A DNA stretch of 64,000 nt from Coriobacteriaceae bacterium (GTDB lineage Bacteria > Actinomycetota > Coriobacteriia > Coriobacteriales > Coriobacteriaceae): positions 1-64,000 of the forward strand of contig CADFMD010000011.1 of the NCBI GenBank assembly GCA_902835305.1, written 5' to 3'. The position numbers were made by a program, and so were the translations under genes. Below, piece by piece: positions 51,297 to 59,295 of this stretch. The notes below the pieces were generated by a model, which saw only the letters and a list, made by a program, of their open reading frames with translations, searched no databases and was not told the origin of the DNA. Position 1 is the stretch's first letter, and each line of letters begins with the position of its first letter.

Positions 51297-51959
51297 ATGT
51301 CCGAAAAGAGTGCCCTGTTCATGGCGCGCACGACGCGCTTCCACGAGTTTGCCCGCAGCTTGACGACCACCATGGGTGTCGAGGTGAGTCTGGCCACCCC
51401 CGATTCGCCAACTGCGGCGCACGACTTTGACCTGCTGATCCTCGATTCCGATGGCATCCGCAGCGACCGCATCGATCAGATTGCCAAGTGGCTTGACGAT
51501 CGTGGTGGCGTCCCCATGTTGGTGATCGTTGACGACGAGGCGCTCGGTACCCTGCGCCTGCCGAATCACGCGCATGCCGACTTTGTGTGCCCCACGGCGA
51601 CGCCCAACGAGCTCAAGGCTCGCGCGCAGCGCCTGATGGGCGAGGAGGAGACCGTCACCGCCGACGATGTGCTCAACATCGATAACCTCGAGATTAATCT
51701 GGCTACCTACCAGGTGACACTCGATAACGAGCCCATCGACCTGACGCTGATGGAGTACTCGCTGCTGAGCTTTTTGGCGACGCACCCCAACCGCGCCTAC
51801 AGCCGCGAGGTGCTGCTGCACCGCGTATGGGGCTTTGAGTACTGCGGCGGCACGCGCACCGTCGACGTGCACATCCGACGCATCCGCTCCAAGGTGGGCC
51901 CGCAGATCGCGGCGCACATCACCACCGTCCGCGGCGTGGGATATCTGTTTAAGGACTAG
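51297..51959 (+). CDS. atypical OmpR-family regulator next to glnA, possible GlnR equivalent
   Basis: The C-terminal winged helix is canonical (LTLMEYSLLSFLATHPNRAY, GTRTVDVHIRRIRSK, VRGVGYLFKD). The N-terminal receiver-like domain is degenerate: the usual N-terminal acidic pair is missing (starts SEKSALFMARTTRF) and the Thr/Lys switch positions are not recognisable, though LLILDSDG keeps one Asp. No kinase gene is adjacent. Actinobacterial GlnR is also an orphan, degenerate OmpR-type regulator of glnA, so this is the natural candidate. ATG 51297 follows TTTGGAGG. Confidence 0.88.
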   Translation: MSEKSALFMARTTRFHEFARSLTTTMGVEVSLATPDSPTAAHDFDLLILDSDGIRSDRIDQIAKWLDDRGGVPMLVIVDDEALGTLRLPNHAHADFVCPTATPNELKARAQRLMGEEETVTADDVLNIDNLEINLATYQVTLDNEPIDLTLMEYSLLSFLATHPNRAYSREVLLHRVWGFEYCGGTRTVDVHIRRIRSKVGPQIAAHITTVRGVGYLFKD

Positions 51960-51981
51960 CAAGTAAATAGAGGGCAATGTG

Positions 51982-52014
51982 AGGGTACCGGAGATTTCAC
52001 CAGTACCCTTTTCT
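51982..52014 (+). terminator. intrinsic terminator of the glnA unit
   Basis: AGGGTAC / GTACCCT with an interrupted inner stem, then TTTTCT. Confidence 0.75.
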
Positions 52015-52078
52015 CGTTTAGGGCGAAAAGAAGACCTTTCACCGATTAAAAGTGTGTCAGTAAAAACAATATCAAACG

Positions 52079-52110
52079 TATAACACTATCTAGTAAATAT
52101 CATCTAGTTA
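52079..52110 (+). promoter_or_regulatory. AT-rich promoter region of the protease cassette
   Basis: TATAAC (52079-52084) could be a -10. ATCTAGT occurs twice in direct orientation 14 bp apart (52088, 52102), as sites for some regulators do. No -35 is convincing. Confidence 0.35.
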
Positions 52111-52143
52111 CCGTATCTCCCTACTACACGGATGGAGGAAGAA

Positions 52144-53271
52144 ATGCGTTATTCGAGAAAGGTGATTGTCGGATTCATAGTGTTGCTTGCCGCCCTGATG
52201 TCTCCAAGGTTGGTTTTTGGAGACGACGACTTGGTCCGTGTCACACCGCAAATAGCTGTGGAGCAAGCGCAGGCTTTCTTTGATGATGTATCGGATGAGC
52301 CGGTGACCGCTTGTGACCCAGTAAAAATGGTGAATTCCGATGGGGAATCAATCGGGTATATCGTTCGTGCGAAGCGGGATGACGTTAACTATGGCTACGT
52401 CGTATTTGATTCAGAGCGATCTTGGTGGATCAGCGAATACTGCTTGGCTCCGAACGCTCTTTTACCTATCGAGAGTGCAAGCGAAGAAATTGCACTCCTC
52501 GCATCCTCGGATAACGTCGTTGCGTTAAAGATTGACGAGCTAACTGTTGGCGTTGCCGACTTAGATAAAAACATTGTTTTAGACGCAAGTGGAAAAAAAG
52601 TACCAAATAAATTGTCCTCGGGAGGCAATCGCAGCGGATCGCCGGAACATTTCGATGACGTTTTTGTATCTGCCAAGGATTTGTATAAACAGGGATATGT
52701 TGTTGATGCGAGCAAAACGGTTTCGGGAATAATAACGCCAACGCAAACAGAAGTTATCAAAGAAACGGGGACTTATGCTTGCGCTGTTTCGGCAATGTTT
52801 GCAGTTAGCAGTCACTATGTGACTTTGAACCGCCTTAAATTGTCCGATTTATACTCGGAGCTTTGGAGGCTGTCGGGGACATGGGAAGAAGAAGAAAAGA
52901 AATATGATCAAGCGACTGGTCTGTACTTTACTCAAGGCAAGACTTCTCCTGACAAACCCGCTCCGGCCTTAAAGGAGTTTTGTGCAAGACGAGGCAAGGA
53001 GCTTGAGACGTCATTCGTTTGGTATCCGTCATGGGATTCCTTTAGGGTGAATACCGACTCGGGGAATCTGAGTATTTTCTCTGGAAGGCTCCGGTCAAAT
53101 GGCAGCGGGCACGCAATGGCAGTTGTGGGCTACGTGGCAATGCATAACACATACTCGAGTGCCAAGAAGTACCTGCTTGTTGTTTGGAATGGATGGACAA
53201 ACCAGCTACAGTTTCTTCCATATGACGTATCAATTTACACGTCTCACGATGGCACATATTGCAAGGGTTGA
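52144..53271 (+). CDS. secreted cysteine-protease-like protein (C39/papain-fold type)
   Basis: The N-terminus is a signal peptide (MRYSRKVIVGFIVLLAALMS, cleavage near VFGDD). A pro-region-like stretch begins VTPQIAVEQAQAFFDD and continues NYGYVVFDSERSWWISEY, as in streptopain-like propeptides. The mature part has a plausible catalytic triad: Cys in TGTYACAVSAMFAVS, His in SGHAMAVVGYV and Asn in VVWNGWT. Length 375 aa. ATG 52144 follows GGAGGAAGA; ATG 52132 is also in frame. The region is visibly AT-richer than its neighbours, which suggests transfer. Two small genes follow closely. Confidence 0.75.
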   Translation: MRYSRKVIVGFIVLLAALMSPRLVFGDDDLVRVTPQIAVEQAQAFFDDVSDEPVTACDPVKMVNSDGESIGYIVRAKRDDVNYGYVVFDSERSWWISEYCLAPNALLPIESASEEIALLASSDNVVALKIDELTVGVADLDKNIVLDASGKKVPNKLSSGGNRSGSPEHFDDVFVSAKDLYKQGYVVDASKTVSGIITPTQTEVIKETGTYACAVSAMFAVSSHYVTLNRLKLSDLYSELWRLSGTWEEEEKKYDQATGLYFTQGKTSPDKPAPALKEFCARRGKELETSFVWYPSWDSFRVNTDSGNLSIFSGRLRSNGSGHAMAVVGYVAMHNTYSSAKKYLLVVWNGWTNQLQFLPYDVSIYTSHDGTYCKG

Positions 53272-53279
53272 TTGTACTC

Positions 53280-53636
53280 GTGAACGGCGACAAGTTCATT
53301 CGAAGGGCAATGCTCCTATTGGTGCTTTCCTTTGCTTTGCTCACCGCAGCGAGCTTCTTTCTGTTAAGGGCGACTAATGGGGGAGAAAACGACACGGTTG
53401 TTGCAGTCGAGGTGCGCGCTCTATCGGATGTTCATAACGGGCAATTTGAGGCGCTTATGCCAAGTGGTTGCCGTAAGAGAATCGATATGCGCCGTAAGTC
53501 AAGTTCCGGATATGTCTCAGGGTTGAAAGCAGGTGATAAATGGATTCTAGTTTTTGTGGAAGATAAGGAACTTGACGGGACTGTTCTGTATCCCCATTCA
53601 GCTGAGAAAGTCAAATCAAGTAGACAAGGGGAATGA
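53280..53636 (+). CDS. small single-TM protein of the protease cassette
   Basis: I do not recognise it. It has one TM helix or signal anchor (AMLLLVLSFALLTAASFFLL) and an extracytoplasmic domain of about 80 residues with beta character (ENDTVVAVEVRALSDVHNGQ, GDKWILVFVEDKELDG). The latter resembles a small OB-like fold, but this is weak. The GTG at 53280 comes 9 nt after the protease stop. ATG 53310 would still keep the TM helix. Lys/Ser-rich C-terminus. It may anchor or regulate the protease. Confidence 0.65.
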   Translation: MNGDKFIRRAMLLLVLSFALLTAASFFLLRATNGGENDTVVAVEVRALSDVHNGQFEALMPSGCRKRIDMRRKSSSGYVSGLKAGDKWILVFVEDKELDGTVLYPHSAEKVKSSRQGE

Positions 53637-53639
53637 AGA

Positions 53640-54224
53640 ATGATTGATAGAAAGCAGTTCTTAGGTCTGATGGCGGGGGCTCCTATTTTGATGCGAGCCG
53701 GGATGGCAGAAGCCGTGGAGTTGCCGGACGCTCAGAAGCGATTGACGCTCGTGGTCGACACGGTGGTCAGAGATGAAAATGGCAATGAAAAAACGCGAAC
53801 AAGAAGCAGAGAGACTATTTTCACGCCAGAGAGCAAAACTGTGTCTGCCGACGCTATGGCCGGTGATGTCATAACAATCCAGAGGGAATCAGATGAAACG
53901 TTGCCGCTGCTTGCCAAGATTGAGCTCACAGTCGCTTATTATAACGATAAAACAGAAATTGAGATTCGTTCCGGAAAGTACTCGATAGTCCAAATCAATC
54001 CGCTTGTGATGTATGCAAACGCTTGGTACGCGCTCATGCAGAAGGATAAATACGTGATGAATAACTTCACGGAAAGCGAAGCATCATATGAAACGGGGTG
54101 GGAGCCAACGCCATACGACGCGGAGAAAGATAAGTGGACGTGCGGATCAGGCATGGGCGCGACGATTACGGACTTCATTAACGATTCAACATATAGCTTT
54201 GCTATCGACTGTTATATCGAATAG
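53640..54224 (+). CDS. secreted protein of unknown function in the protease cassette
   Basis: I do not recognise the family. The N-terminus (MIDRKQFLGLMAGAPILMRA) looks like a signal peptide, with cleavage possible near AEAVE. The mature 170 residues look mostly beta (LTLVVDTVVRDENGN, KIELTVAYYNDKTEIEIRSG) with Cys at two positions near the C-terminus (TCGSGMG, IDCYIE) that could form a disulfide. ATG 53640 lies 4 nt after the previous stop with AAGGGGAA at the ribosome site. It could be the protease substrate, inhibitor or partner. Confidence 0.7.
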   Translation: MIDRKQFLGLMAGAPILMRAGMAEAVELPDAQKRLTLVVDTVVRDENGNEKTRTRSRETIFTPESKTVSADAMAGDVITIQRESDETLPLLAKIELTVAYYNDKTEIEIRSGKYSIVQINPLVMYANAWYALMQKDKYVMNNFTESEASYETGWEPTPYDAEKDKWTCGSGMGATITDFINDSTYSFAIDCYIE

Positions 54225-54343
54225 ACATGACGGCATAGAACGAATTGGCCTATAAGCATGTCATTACTTAAGCAAAGCTGAAATCTTGGCATCTAGTGCT
54301 CGGGACTGCCCAGCTTGGGGTACAACTCAACGTGAACAATGAT

Positions 54344-54372
54344 GGCCCGCCACATGTTTGGCGGGCCTTTGG
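54344..54372 (+). terminator. hairpin between the protease cassette and htrA
   Basis: GGCCCGCCA / TGGCGGGCC with a 6-nt loop and TTTGGTT. It ends 25 nt before the htrA start, so it terminates the cassette or sits in the htrA leader. Nothing else is seen in 54225-54343. Confidence 0.7.
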
Positions 54373-54396
54373 TTATTTGACGAAAGGACCGCAGCT

Positions 54397-55857
54397 ATGA
54401 GCGAGAACGATTCCCAGCGTCCCCAGGATGCGGGCAACGCCGGCGAGACCCAACAGCAGCCGCGTGTGCAGGTAGAGTCGACGCCTGCCGACAGCAACAT
54501 TCCCTACGTGCAGGCCTACGACACGCAGACCGGAAAGCCGCTGGGCAGCCAGCAGGTTGTAAACAAGCACACAGTGGTCAAGACTAAGACCAAAAAGCTG
54601 CCGATCTTTATTACGGCGCTTGCCGGTTGTGCCTGCGGCGCCCTGCTGGTCATTGCGCTCATTATGAGCGGCACGCTCAACATTGGCGGCGGAAAGAATG
54701 CCGTGACGGCGGGTGCTTCGGGTTCATCGACGCAAAAGATTACGATTGATTCCGAGGACACCACGCTGGCCGAGGCCGTTTCTGCCAAGGCGTTGCCCTC
54801 CGTGGTTTCCATTACCGCCACTTCGAGCGGCAGCCAGAATGGCTCGCTTTCGCAGTCTGCCGACGAGTCGGACAGCTCGGGCAGCGTCGGTTCGGGCGTG
54901 GTGCTCGATACCGAGGGCCACATCCTCACCAACAACCACGTGGTCGATGGCTATGACCAGTACGTGGTGACCATGGATGACGGCACCACCTACGAGGCCG
55001 AGTTCGTGGGCAACGACGCTTCGAGCGACCTGGCCGTCATCAAGCTCAAGGACGCAGACGCCTCCAAGCTCACGCCGATTGAGATCGGTGATTCCTCCAA
55101 GCTCAACGTGGGCGAGTGGGTCATGGCGATCGGCTCGCCGTTCGGCAACGAGCAGTCTGTCTCCACGGGTATCGTCTCGGCGCTCTATCGCTCCACGGCC
55201 ATGAGCTCTGCCAACGGTAACACCATCTATGCCAACATGATCCAGACCGATGCCGCCATCAACCCGGGCAACTCCGGCGGCGCGCTCGTTAACGATAACG
55301 GCGAGCTTGTGGGTATCAACTCGCTCATCGAGAGCTACTCGGGCTCCAGCTCGGGCGTGGGCTTTGCCATTCCGGTCAACTATGCCAAGAACATTGCCGA
55401 CCAGATTATCGACGGCAAGACGCCGGTGCATCCGTACATGGGCGCTACGCTTTCGAGCGTCAACGCGCTCAACGCCCGCACCAACAAGCTGAGCACCGAT
55501 AGCGGCGCGTATGTGGCGAGCGTCGTTGAGGATGGTCCTGCTGCCAAGGCCGGCATTCAGGAGGGCGATGTCATCACCAAGCTGGGCGACGACGAGATCA
55601 CGAGCGCCGATGGCCTGATCATCGCACTGCGCAGCCACGAGGTGGGCGAGAAGGTCGAGATCACGCTCATGCGCGGCAAGGAAGAGAAGAAGGTCACTGT
55701 CGAGCTGGGCTCCGACGAGGAGCTGCAGAACCAGCAGCAGGACGACAGCGCGACCGACACCGGCAACGGCGGTATTACCGACGAGCAGCTGCGCCAGTAC
55801 CTGGAGGAGCTGCTCGGCCAGCAAGGCCAGGGGCAAGGCCACGGCCAGGGCTACTAA
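54397..55857 (+). CDS. htrA: HtrA/DegP-type membrane-anchored serine protease with PDZ domain
   Basis: An acidic Gln-rich cytosolic N-terminus (about 65 aa) precedes one TM helix (LPIFITALAGCACGALLVIA). The trypsin-like domain has His in LTNNHVVDGYDQ, Asp in DASSDLAVIKL and Ser in NPGNSGGALVND. A PDZ domain follows (GAYVASVVEDGPAAKAGIQE). The C-terminus is Gln/Gly-rich and ends in GQG repeats. It degrades or refolds damaged proteins outside the membrane. ATG 54397 follows GAAAGGA. Length 486 aa. Confidence 0.95.
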   Translation: MSENDSQRPQDAGNAGETQQQPRVQVESTPADSNIPYVQAYDTQTGKPLGSQQVVNKHTVVKTKTKKLPIFITALAGCACGALLVIALIMSGTLNIGGGKNAVTAGASGSSTQKITIDSEDTTLAEAVSAKALPSVVSITATSSGSQNGSLSQSADESDSSGSVGSGVVLDTEGHILTNNHVVDGYDQYVVTMDDGTTYEAEFVGNDASSDLAVIKLKDADASKLTPIEIGDSSKLNVGEWVMAIGSPFGNEQSVSTGIVSALYRSTAMSSANGNTIYANMIQTDAAINPGNSGGALVNDNGELVGINSLIESYSGSSSGVGFAIPVNYAKNIADQIIDGKTPVHPYMGATLSSVNALNARTNKLSTDSGAYVASVVEDGPAAKAGIQEGDVITKLGDDEITSADGLIIALRSHEVGEKVEITLMRGKEEKKVTVELGSDEELQNQQQDDSATDTGNGGITDEQLRQYLEELLGQQGQGQGHGQGY

Positions 55858-55885
55858 CGAGCCGTTTCGCACATATCGAGGCCAG

Positions 55886-55922
55886 GGGGGCTGTCCCATC
55901 AACGCGGGGCAGCCCCTCTTTT
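55886..55922 (+). terminator. intrinsic terminator of htrA
   Basis: GGGGCTG / CAGCCCC with a loop containing CCC...GGGG, then TCTTTTCG. Confidence 0.85.
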
Positions 55923-55927
55923 CGTAC

Positions 55928-55960
55928 TGATCCCTTGGGGACGGAGGAAAACGGATCATT
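55928..55960. repeat. TCCTCCGTCCCC dispersed repeat, single unit (reverse)
   Basis: TGATCCCTTGGGGACGGAGG followed by AAAACGGATCATT. GATCC and GGATC at the ends form a small palindrome. It matches 24050-24081 and the reverse complement of 62671-62702. Confidence 0.8.
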
Positions 55961-56105
55961 TAGAAACGGCAAGGGCATGGTTTGAACGCGCGATCCACTC
56001 CAGTTTGATGGCTGCCGATTCGGTGCGGTTGGAAAGGGCGATTTGGCTCCATCGCGACCGGTGGTACTCTTGTATCCGTTTGAAATCGAGCGAAGGAGTG
56101 CCGCT

Positions 56106-58334
56106 ATGGAGCAATCGAGCCTGTTTGGTGACGGCGTGGACATCGATACCGAAACGCCCGCGAGCACGGATACCGCTGCACCGGCCGATGCTCGTGCCCA
56201 GGCGGCAGCGCGTGCGGCCGAGCTGCGCCACGAGCTCGATTACCACGCCTATCGCTACTACATGCTCGATGCGCCCGAGATCACGGACGCCGCCTTTGAC
56301 AAAATGCTCGTTGAGCTGCAGCAGATCGAGGCGACCTACCCCGACCTGGTGACGCCCGACAGCTATACCCAGCGCGTGGGCGGCTACGTGAGCGAGCAGT
56401 TTACACCGGTCACACATATGGCGCGCATGTATTCCATGGACGATGCTATGGATCTGGACGAACTTGACGCGTGGCTCCAGCGCGCCGAGGATGCGCTCGG
56501 TGCCGGCAGCGTCACCTATACCTGCGAGCTTAAGATCGACGGTCTGGGCGTGGCGCTTACCTATCAAAACGGCACCTTTGTGCGCGCCGCCACGCGCGGC
56601 GACGGCACCACGGGCGAGGATGTGTCGCTCAATGTCCGTACCATCAAGGATGTGCCCATGCACCTGTCCGAGCCGGCGCTCGCCCACATGGGCGCCGACC
56701 GCGAGCGTACCATTGAGGTACGCGGCGAGGTGTACATGCCCAAGGGCAGCTTTGTGCGTCTGAATGAAGAGGCCGATGCCGAGGGCCGCGACCCCTTTGC
56801 CAACCCGCGCAACGCCGCCGCCGGCAGCCTGCGCCAAAAGGACCCCAAGGTCACGGCGCGCCGCGACCTGGCTACCTTTATCTACGCCATTGCCGATACC
56901 GATCCGCTGCACGTCCACAGCCAGCGCGAGTTCCTGGACTGGCTGCGTAGCGCCGGCTTTAGCGTCAACCCCAACGTTGCCCGTTGCGCCACACCGGCTG
57001 AGGTTCACGAGTTCTGTGCCCAGGCGCTTGAGCATCGCGGCGACCTGGACTACGACATCGACGGCGTGGTCGTAAAGGTCGACAGCTTCCAACAGCAGCT
57101 CGACCTGGGCTTTACCGCCCGCGCGCCGCGTTGGGCCATCGCCTTTAAGTTCCCGCCCGAGGAAAAGCAGACCGTCCTGCGCGAGATTCGCATCCAGGTG
57201 GGTCGCACCGGCGTGCTCACGCCGGTCGCCGAGTTCGACCCGGTGACGGTCGCCGGCTCCACCATCGCGCGCGCCACGCTGCACAACATCGACGAGATCC
57301 GCCGCAAGAACGTGCGCGAGGGCGACACTATCATCGTGCACAAGGCGGGCGACGTAATCCCCGAGGTCGTGGGCCCGGTGCTCGACAAGCGCCCGGCCGA
57401 TTCGGTCGACTGGCACATGCCCGAGGTTTGCCCCGTGTGCGGCAGCCCCGTGGTTCACGAGGATGGCGAGGTGGCCTACCGCTGCGTGTCCATCGACTGC
57501 CCCGCACAGCTCAAGGAGCGCCTGCTCCACTGGGTGAGCCGCGGCTGCATGGACGTCGACGGCCTGGGCGACGAGATCGTCGACAAGATGATCGCCGCTG
57601 GCCTGATCCACGATGTCGCGGACTTCTACCAGCTCACGGTCGACGACATCGCCGGCCTGGACACGGGGCGCGTGTACGCCAGCTCCAACAGCATAAAGGG
57701 CGTTAAGAAGGGCGATCCCATTCCGGTAGGCCTTAAGACGGCCGAGAAAATCATCGCCGAGCTCAACAAGTCCAAGAGCCAGCCACTCGGGCGTGTGCTG
57801 TTTGCCCTGGGCATCCGTCATGTGGGCAAGAGCGTGGGCGAGGTCATCGCCGAGCGGTTTCTGTCGATCGACAAGCTCATCTTGGCGAGCGAAGAGGATA
57901 TTGCCGAGTGCGAGGGCATCGGTCCCAAGATTGCGGCGAGCGTCAAACAGTTCCTGGCCGTGCCCGAAAACCTCGCCGTGCTGGAGCGCTTGCGCCAGGC
58001 TGGTCTGTCGCTCGAGGTCGACTTGGGCGCCGCGCACGCGCAAGCCGCGGCCGACGCTGGCGTGGCGGGCGAGCTCGCCGACGCACAGCCGCTTGCGGGT
58101 CTGACCTTCGTGCTCACCGGCACGCTCGTCAACCGCACTCGCGACGAGGCAGGCGCGGCGCTCAAGGTGCTCGGCGCCAAGGTTTCGGGCAGCGTGTCGA
58201 AGAAGACGAGCTATCTGGTCGCCGGCCCCAAAGCGGGCTCCAAGCTCACCAAAGCCGAGCAGCTGGGCGTGCCTGTATTGGATGAGGACGCACTCGAGCA
58301 GATTTTGGCTACTGGCGAGGTGCCTGAGGCGTAA
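56106..58334 (+). CDS. ligA: NAD-dependent DNA ligase LigA
   Basis: It seals nicks in replication and repair. The adenylation Lys is in CELKIDGLGVALT, after the Ia NAD-binding domain (HELDYHAYRYYMLDAPEITD). The OB domain, a Cys4 zinc finger (CPVCGSPV ... CVSIDCPAQ), helix-hairpin-helix repeats (GIGPKIAASVKQFL) and a C-terminal BRCT domain (LAGLTFVLTGTLVNRTRDEA) follow. ATG 56106 follows GAAGGAG. At 742 aa it is about 70 longer than E. coli LigA, partly an N-terminal extension rich in Ala and Thr and partly an Ala-rich linker before BRCT. Confidence 0.97.
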   Translation: MEQSSLFGDGVDIDTETPASTDTAAPADARAQAAARAAELRHELDYHAYRYYMLDAPEITDAAFDKMLVELQQIEATYPDLVTPDSYTQRVGGYVSEQFTPVTHMARMYSMDDAMDLDELDAWLQRAEDALGAGSVTYTCELKIDGLGVALTYQNGTFVRAATRGDGTTGEDVSLNVRTIKDVPMHLSEPALAHMGADRERTIEVRGEVYMPKGSFVRLNEEADAEGRDPFANPRNAAAGSLRQKDPKVTARRDLATFIYAIADTDPLHVHSQREFLDWLRSAGFSVNPNVARCATPAEVHEFCAQALEHRGDLDYDIDGVVVKVDSFQQQLDLGFTARAPRWAIAFKFPPEEKQTVLREIRIQVGRTGVLTPVAEFDPVTVAGSTIARATLHNIDEIRRKNVREGDTIIVHKAGDVIPEVVGPVLDKRPADSVDWHMPEVCPVCGSPVVHEDGEVAYRCVSIDCPAQLKERLLHWVSRGCMDVDGLGDEIVDKMIAAGLIHDVADFYQLTVDDIAGLDTGRVYASSNSIKGVKKGDPIPVGLKTAEKIIAELNKSKSQPLGRVLFALGIRHVGKSVGEVIAERFLSIDKLILASEEDIAECEGIGPKIAASVKQFLAVPENLAVLERLRQAGLSLEVDLGAAHAQAAADAGVAGELADAQPLAGLTFVLTGTLVNRTRDEAGAALKVLGAKVSGSVSKKTSYLVAGPKAGSKLTKAEQLGVPVLDEDALEQILATGEVPEA

Positions 58335-58353
58335 GGCATCGATAGCCAAATTG

Positions 58354-58393
58354 AAGAACCGCCCGGAAGCACGATGCCTTCCGGGCGGTTCTT
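58354..58393. terminator. bidirectional terminator between ligA and the merR-like gene
   Basis: AAGAACCGCCCGGAAG / CTTCCGGGCGGTTCTT, a perfect 16-bp stem with an 8-nt loop. It overlaps the end of the converging minus-strand gene by two bases. Confidence 0.88.
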
Positions 58394-59240
58394 ACTTTGC
58401 TGGGGCAACCGGCACCGTGATCTGCGTTACGTAGGTTGCCGGGTCGTCGCTGATGATGTCATCGATAAGGGCGATCTCGCGCGAAGGCCCGGTGGGCGCC
58501 AGGTTGTGCTCGCGCATATAGCCGAGCAGCTGCTTATAGCGCGGGGCTGCTTGCCCGTGCGTGCCGCGGAAGCTTATGGTCAGGCAGCGCGCGGCAGGTC
58601 GCGTCTCAACGTCGCCCAAGTAATCATCGGTGTCATCGAGCAGCAGGAAGACCTCGTCGTAGCCATCAAAGTCGCCGGCGGCGAGGCGTTCGGGCGCGAT
58701 GCCCACACCCAGATTGCCCAGATAGGCAAAGGTTTCGTGCTGCCCCTGCTGAAGCTGGCGGATATGCCATCCCAGCGAATAGGCGTCGGTGGGATTGACG
58801 CGCTCGTGCAGCGTGGCGCAGCGAAGTTCGGGTTCCTCGATTTCGCTAATGGTGTCGAGATCAGCATTCAAAGCGCCATGAAGCAAGGCAAGCCGCTGGT
58901 CAATCTTGCGCGACATGCGCTCCAACTCACGCCGCCTGTGCTCAATTAACTCCTGTTGCTTGGTCAGTTGCCGTTGTATCAAATCCATATCGCGCGTAGT
59001 GACAAACTCGCGAATCTGCGCCAGCGGCAAGTCGAGAACGCGCAGGTTGCCGATGGTGTTGAGGGTGGAGAGCTGCCGCGATCCGTAGTAGCGGTACCCA
59101 CTTGCCGGATCGACATATGCCGGCTCCAACAGCCCCATCTGCTCGTAATGACGCAGTGTGCCCACGCTTAAATTGAGCAGGCGCGCCACCTCGCCAATGC
59201 GGAGCAGGCCCTCGGTGTGTTCACTTGGCATGTCGGTCAC
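58392..59240 (-). CDS. MerR-family regulator with GyrI-like ligand domain (BmrR type)
   Basis: The MerR helix-turn-helix is typical (RIGEVARLLNLSVGTLRHYE, ASGYRYYGSRQLSTLNTI), followed by a coiled-coil dimerisation helix (RQLTKQQELIEHRRRELERM) and a C-terminal effector domain. The pattern is that of multidrug-sensing BmrR-like activators. GTG 59240 follows AAAGGAG. It lies 55 nt after a MATE exporter in one operon whose promoter has the 19-bp spacer used by MerR activators. Confidence 0.92.
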   Translation of the reverse strand: MTDMPSEHTEGLLRIGEVARLLNLSVGTLRHYEQMGLLEPAYVDPASGYRYYGSRQLSTLNTIGNLRVLDLPLAQIREFVTTRDMDLIQRQLTKQQELIEHRRRELERMSRKIDQRLALLHGALNADLDTISEIEEPELRCATLHERVNPTDAYSLGWHIRQLQQGQHETFAYLGNLGVGIAPERLAAGDFDGYDEVFLLLDDTDDYLGDVETRPAARCLTISFRGTHGQAAPRYKQLLGYMREHNLAPTGPSREIALIDDIISDDPATYVTQITVPVAPAK

Positions 59241-59295
59241 AGGACCGCTCCTTTCGGTAAAAACAGGGGAGAGGCGCTAGGCCTGCGTCGCCCCG

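Noticed and set aside
54724..55959. 411-aa open frame opposite htrA
   Set aside because: It is antisense to the catalytic domain of a clear HtrA protease and has no start signal.
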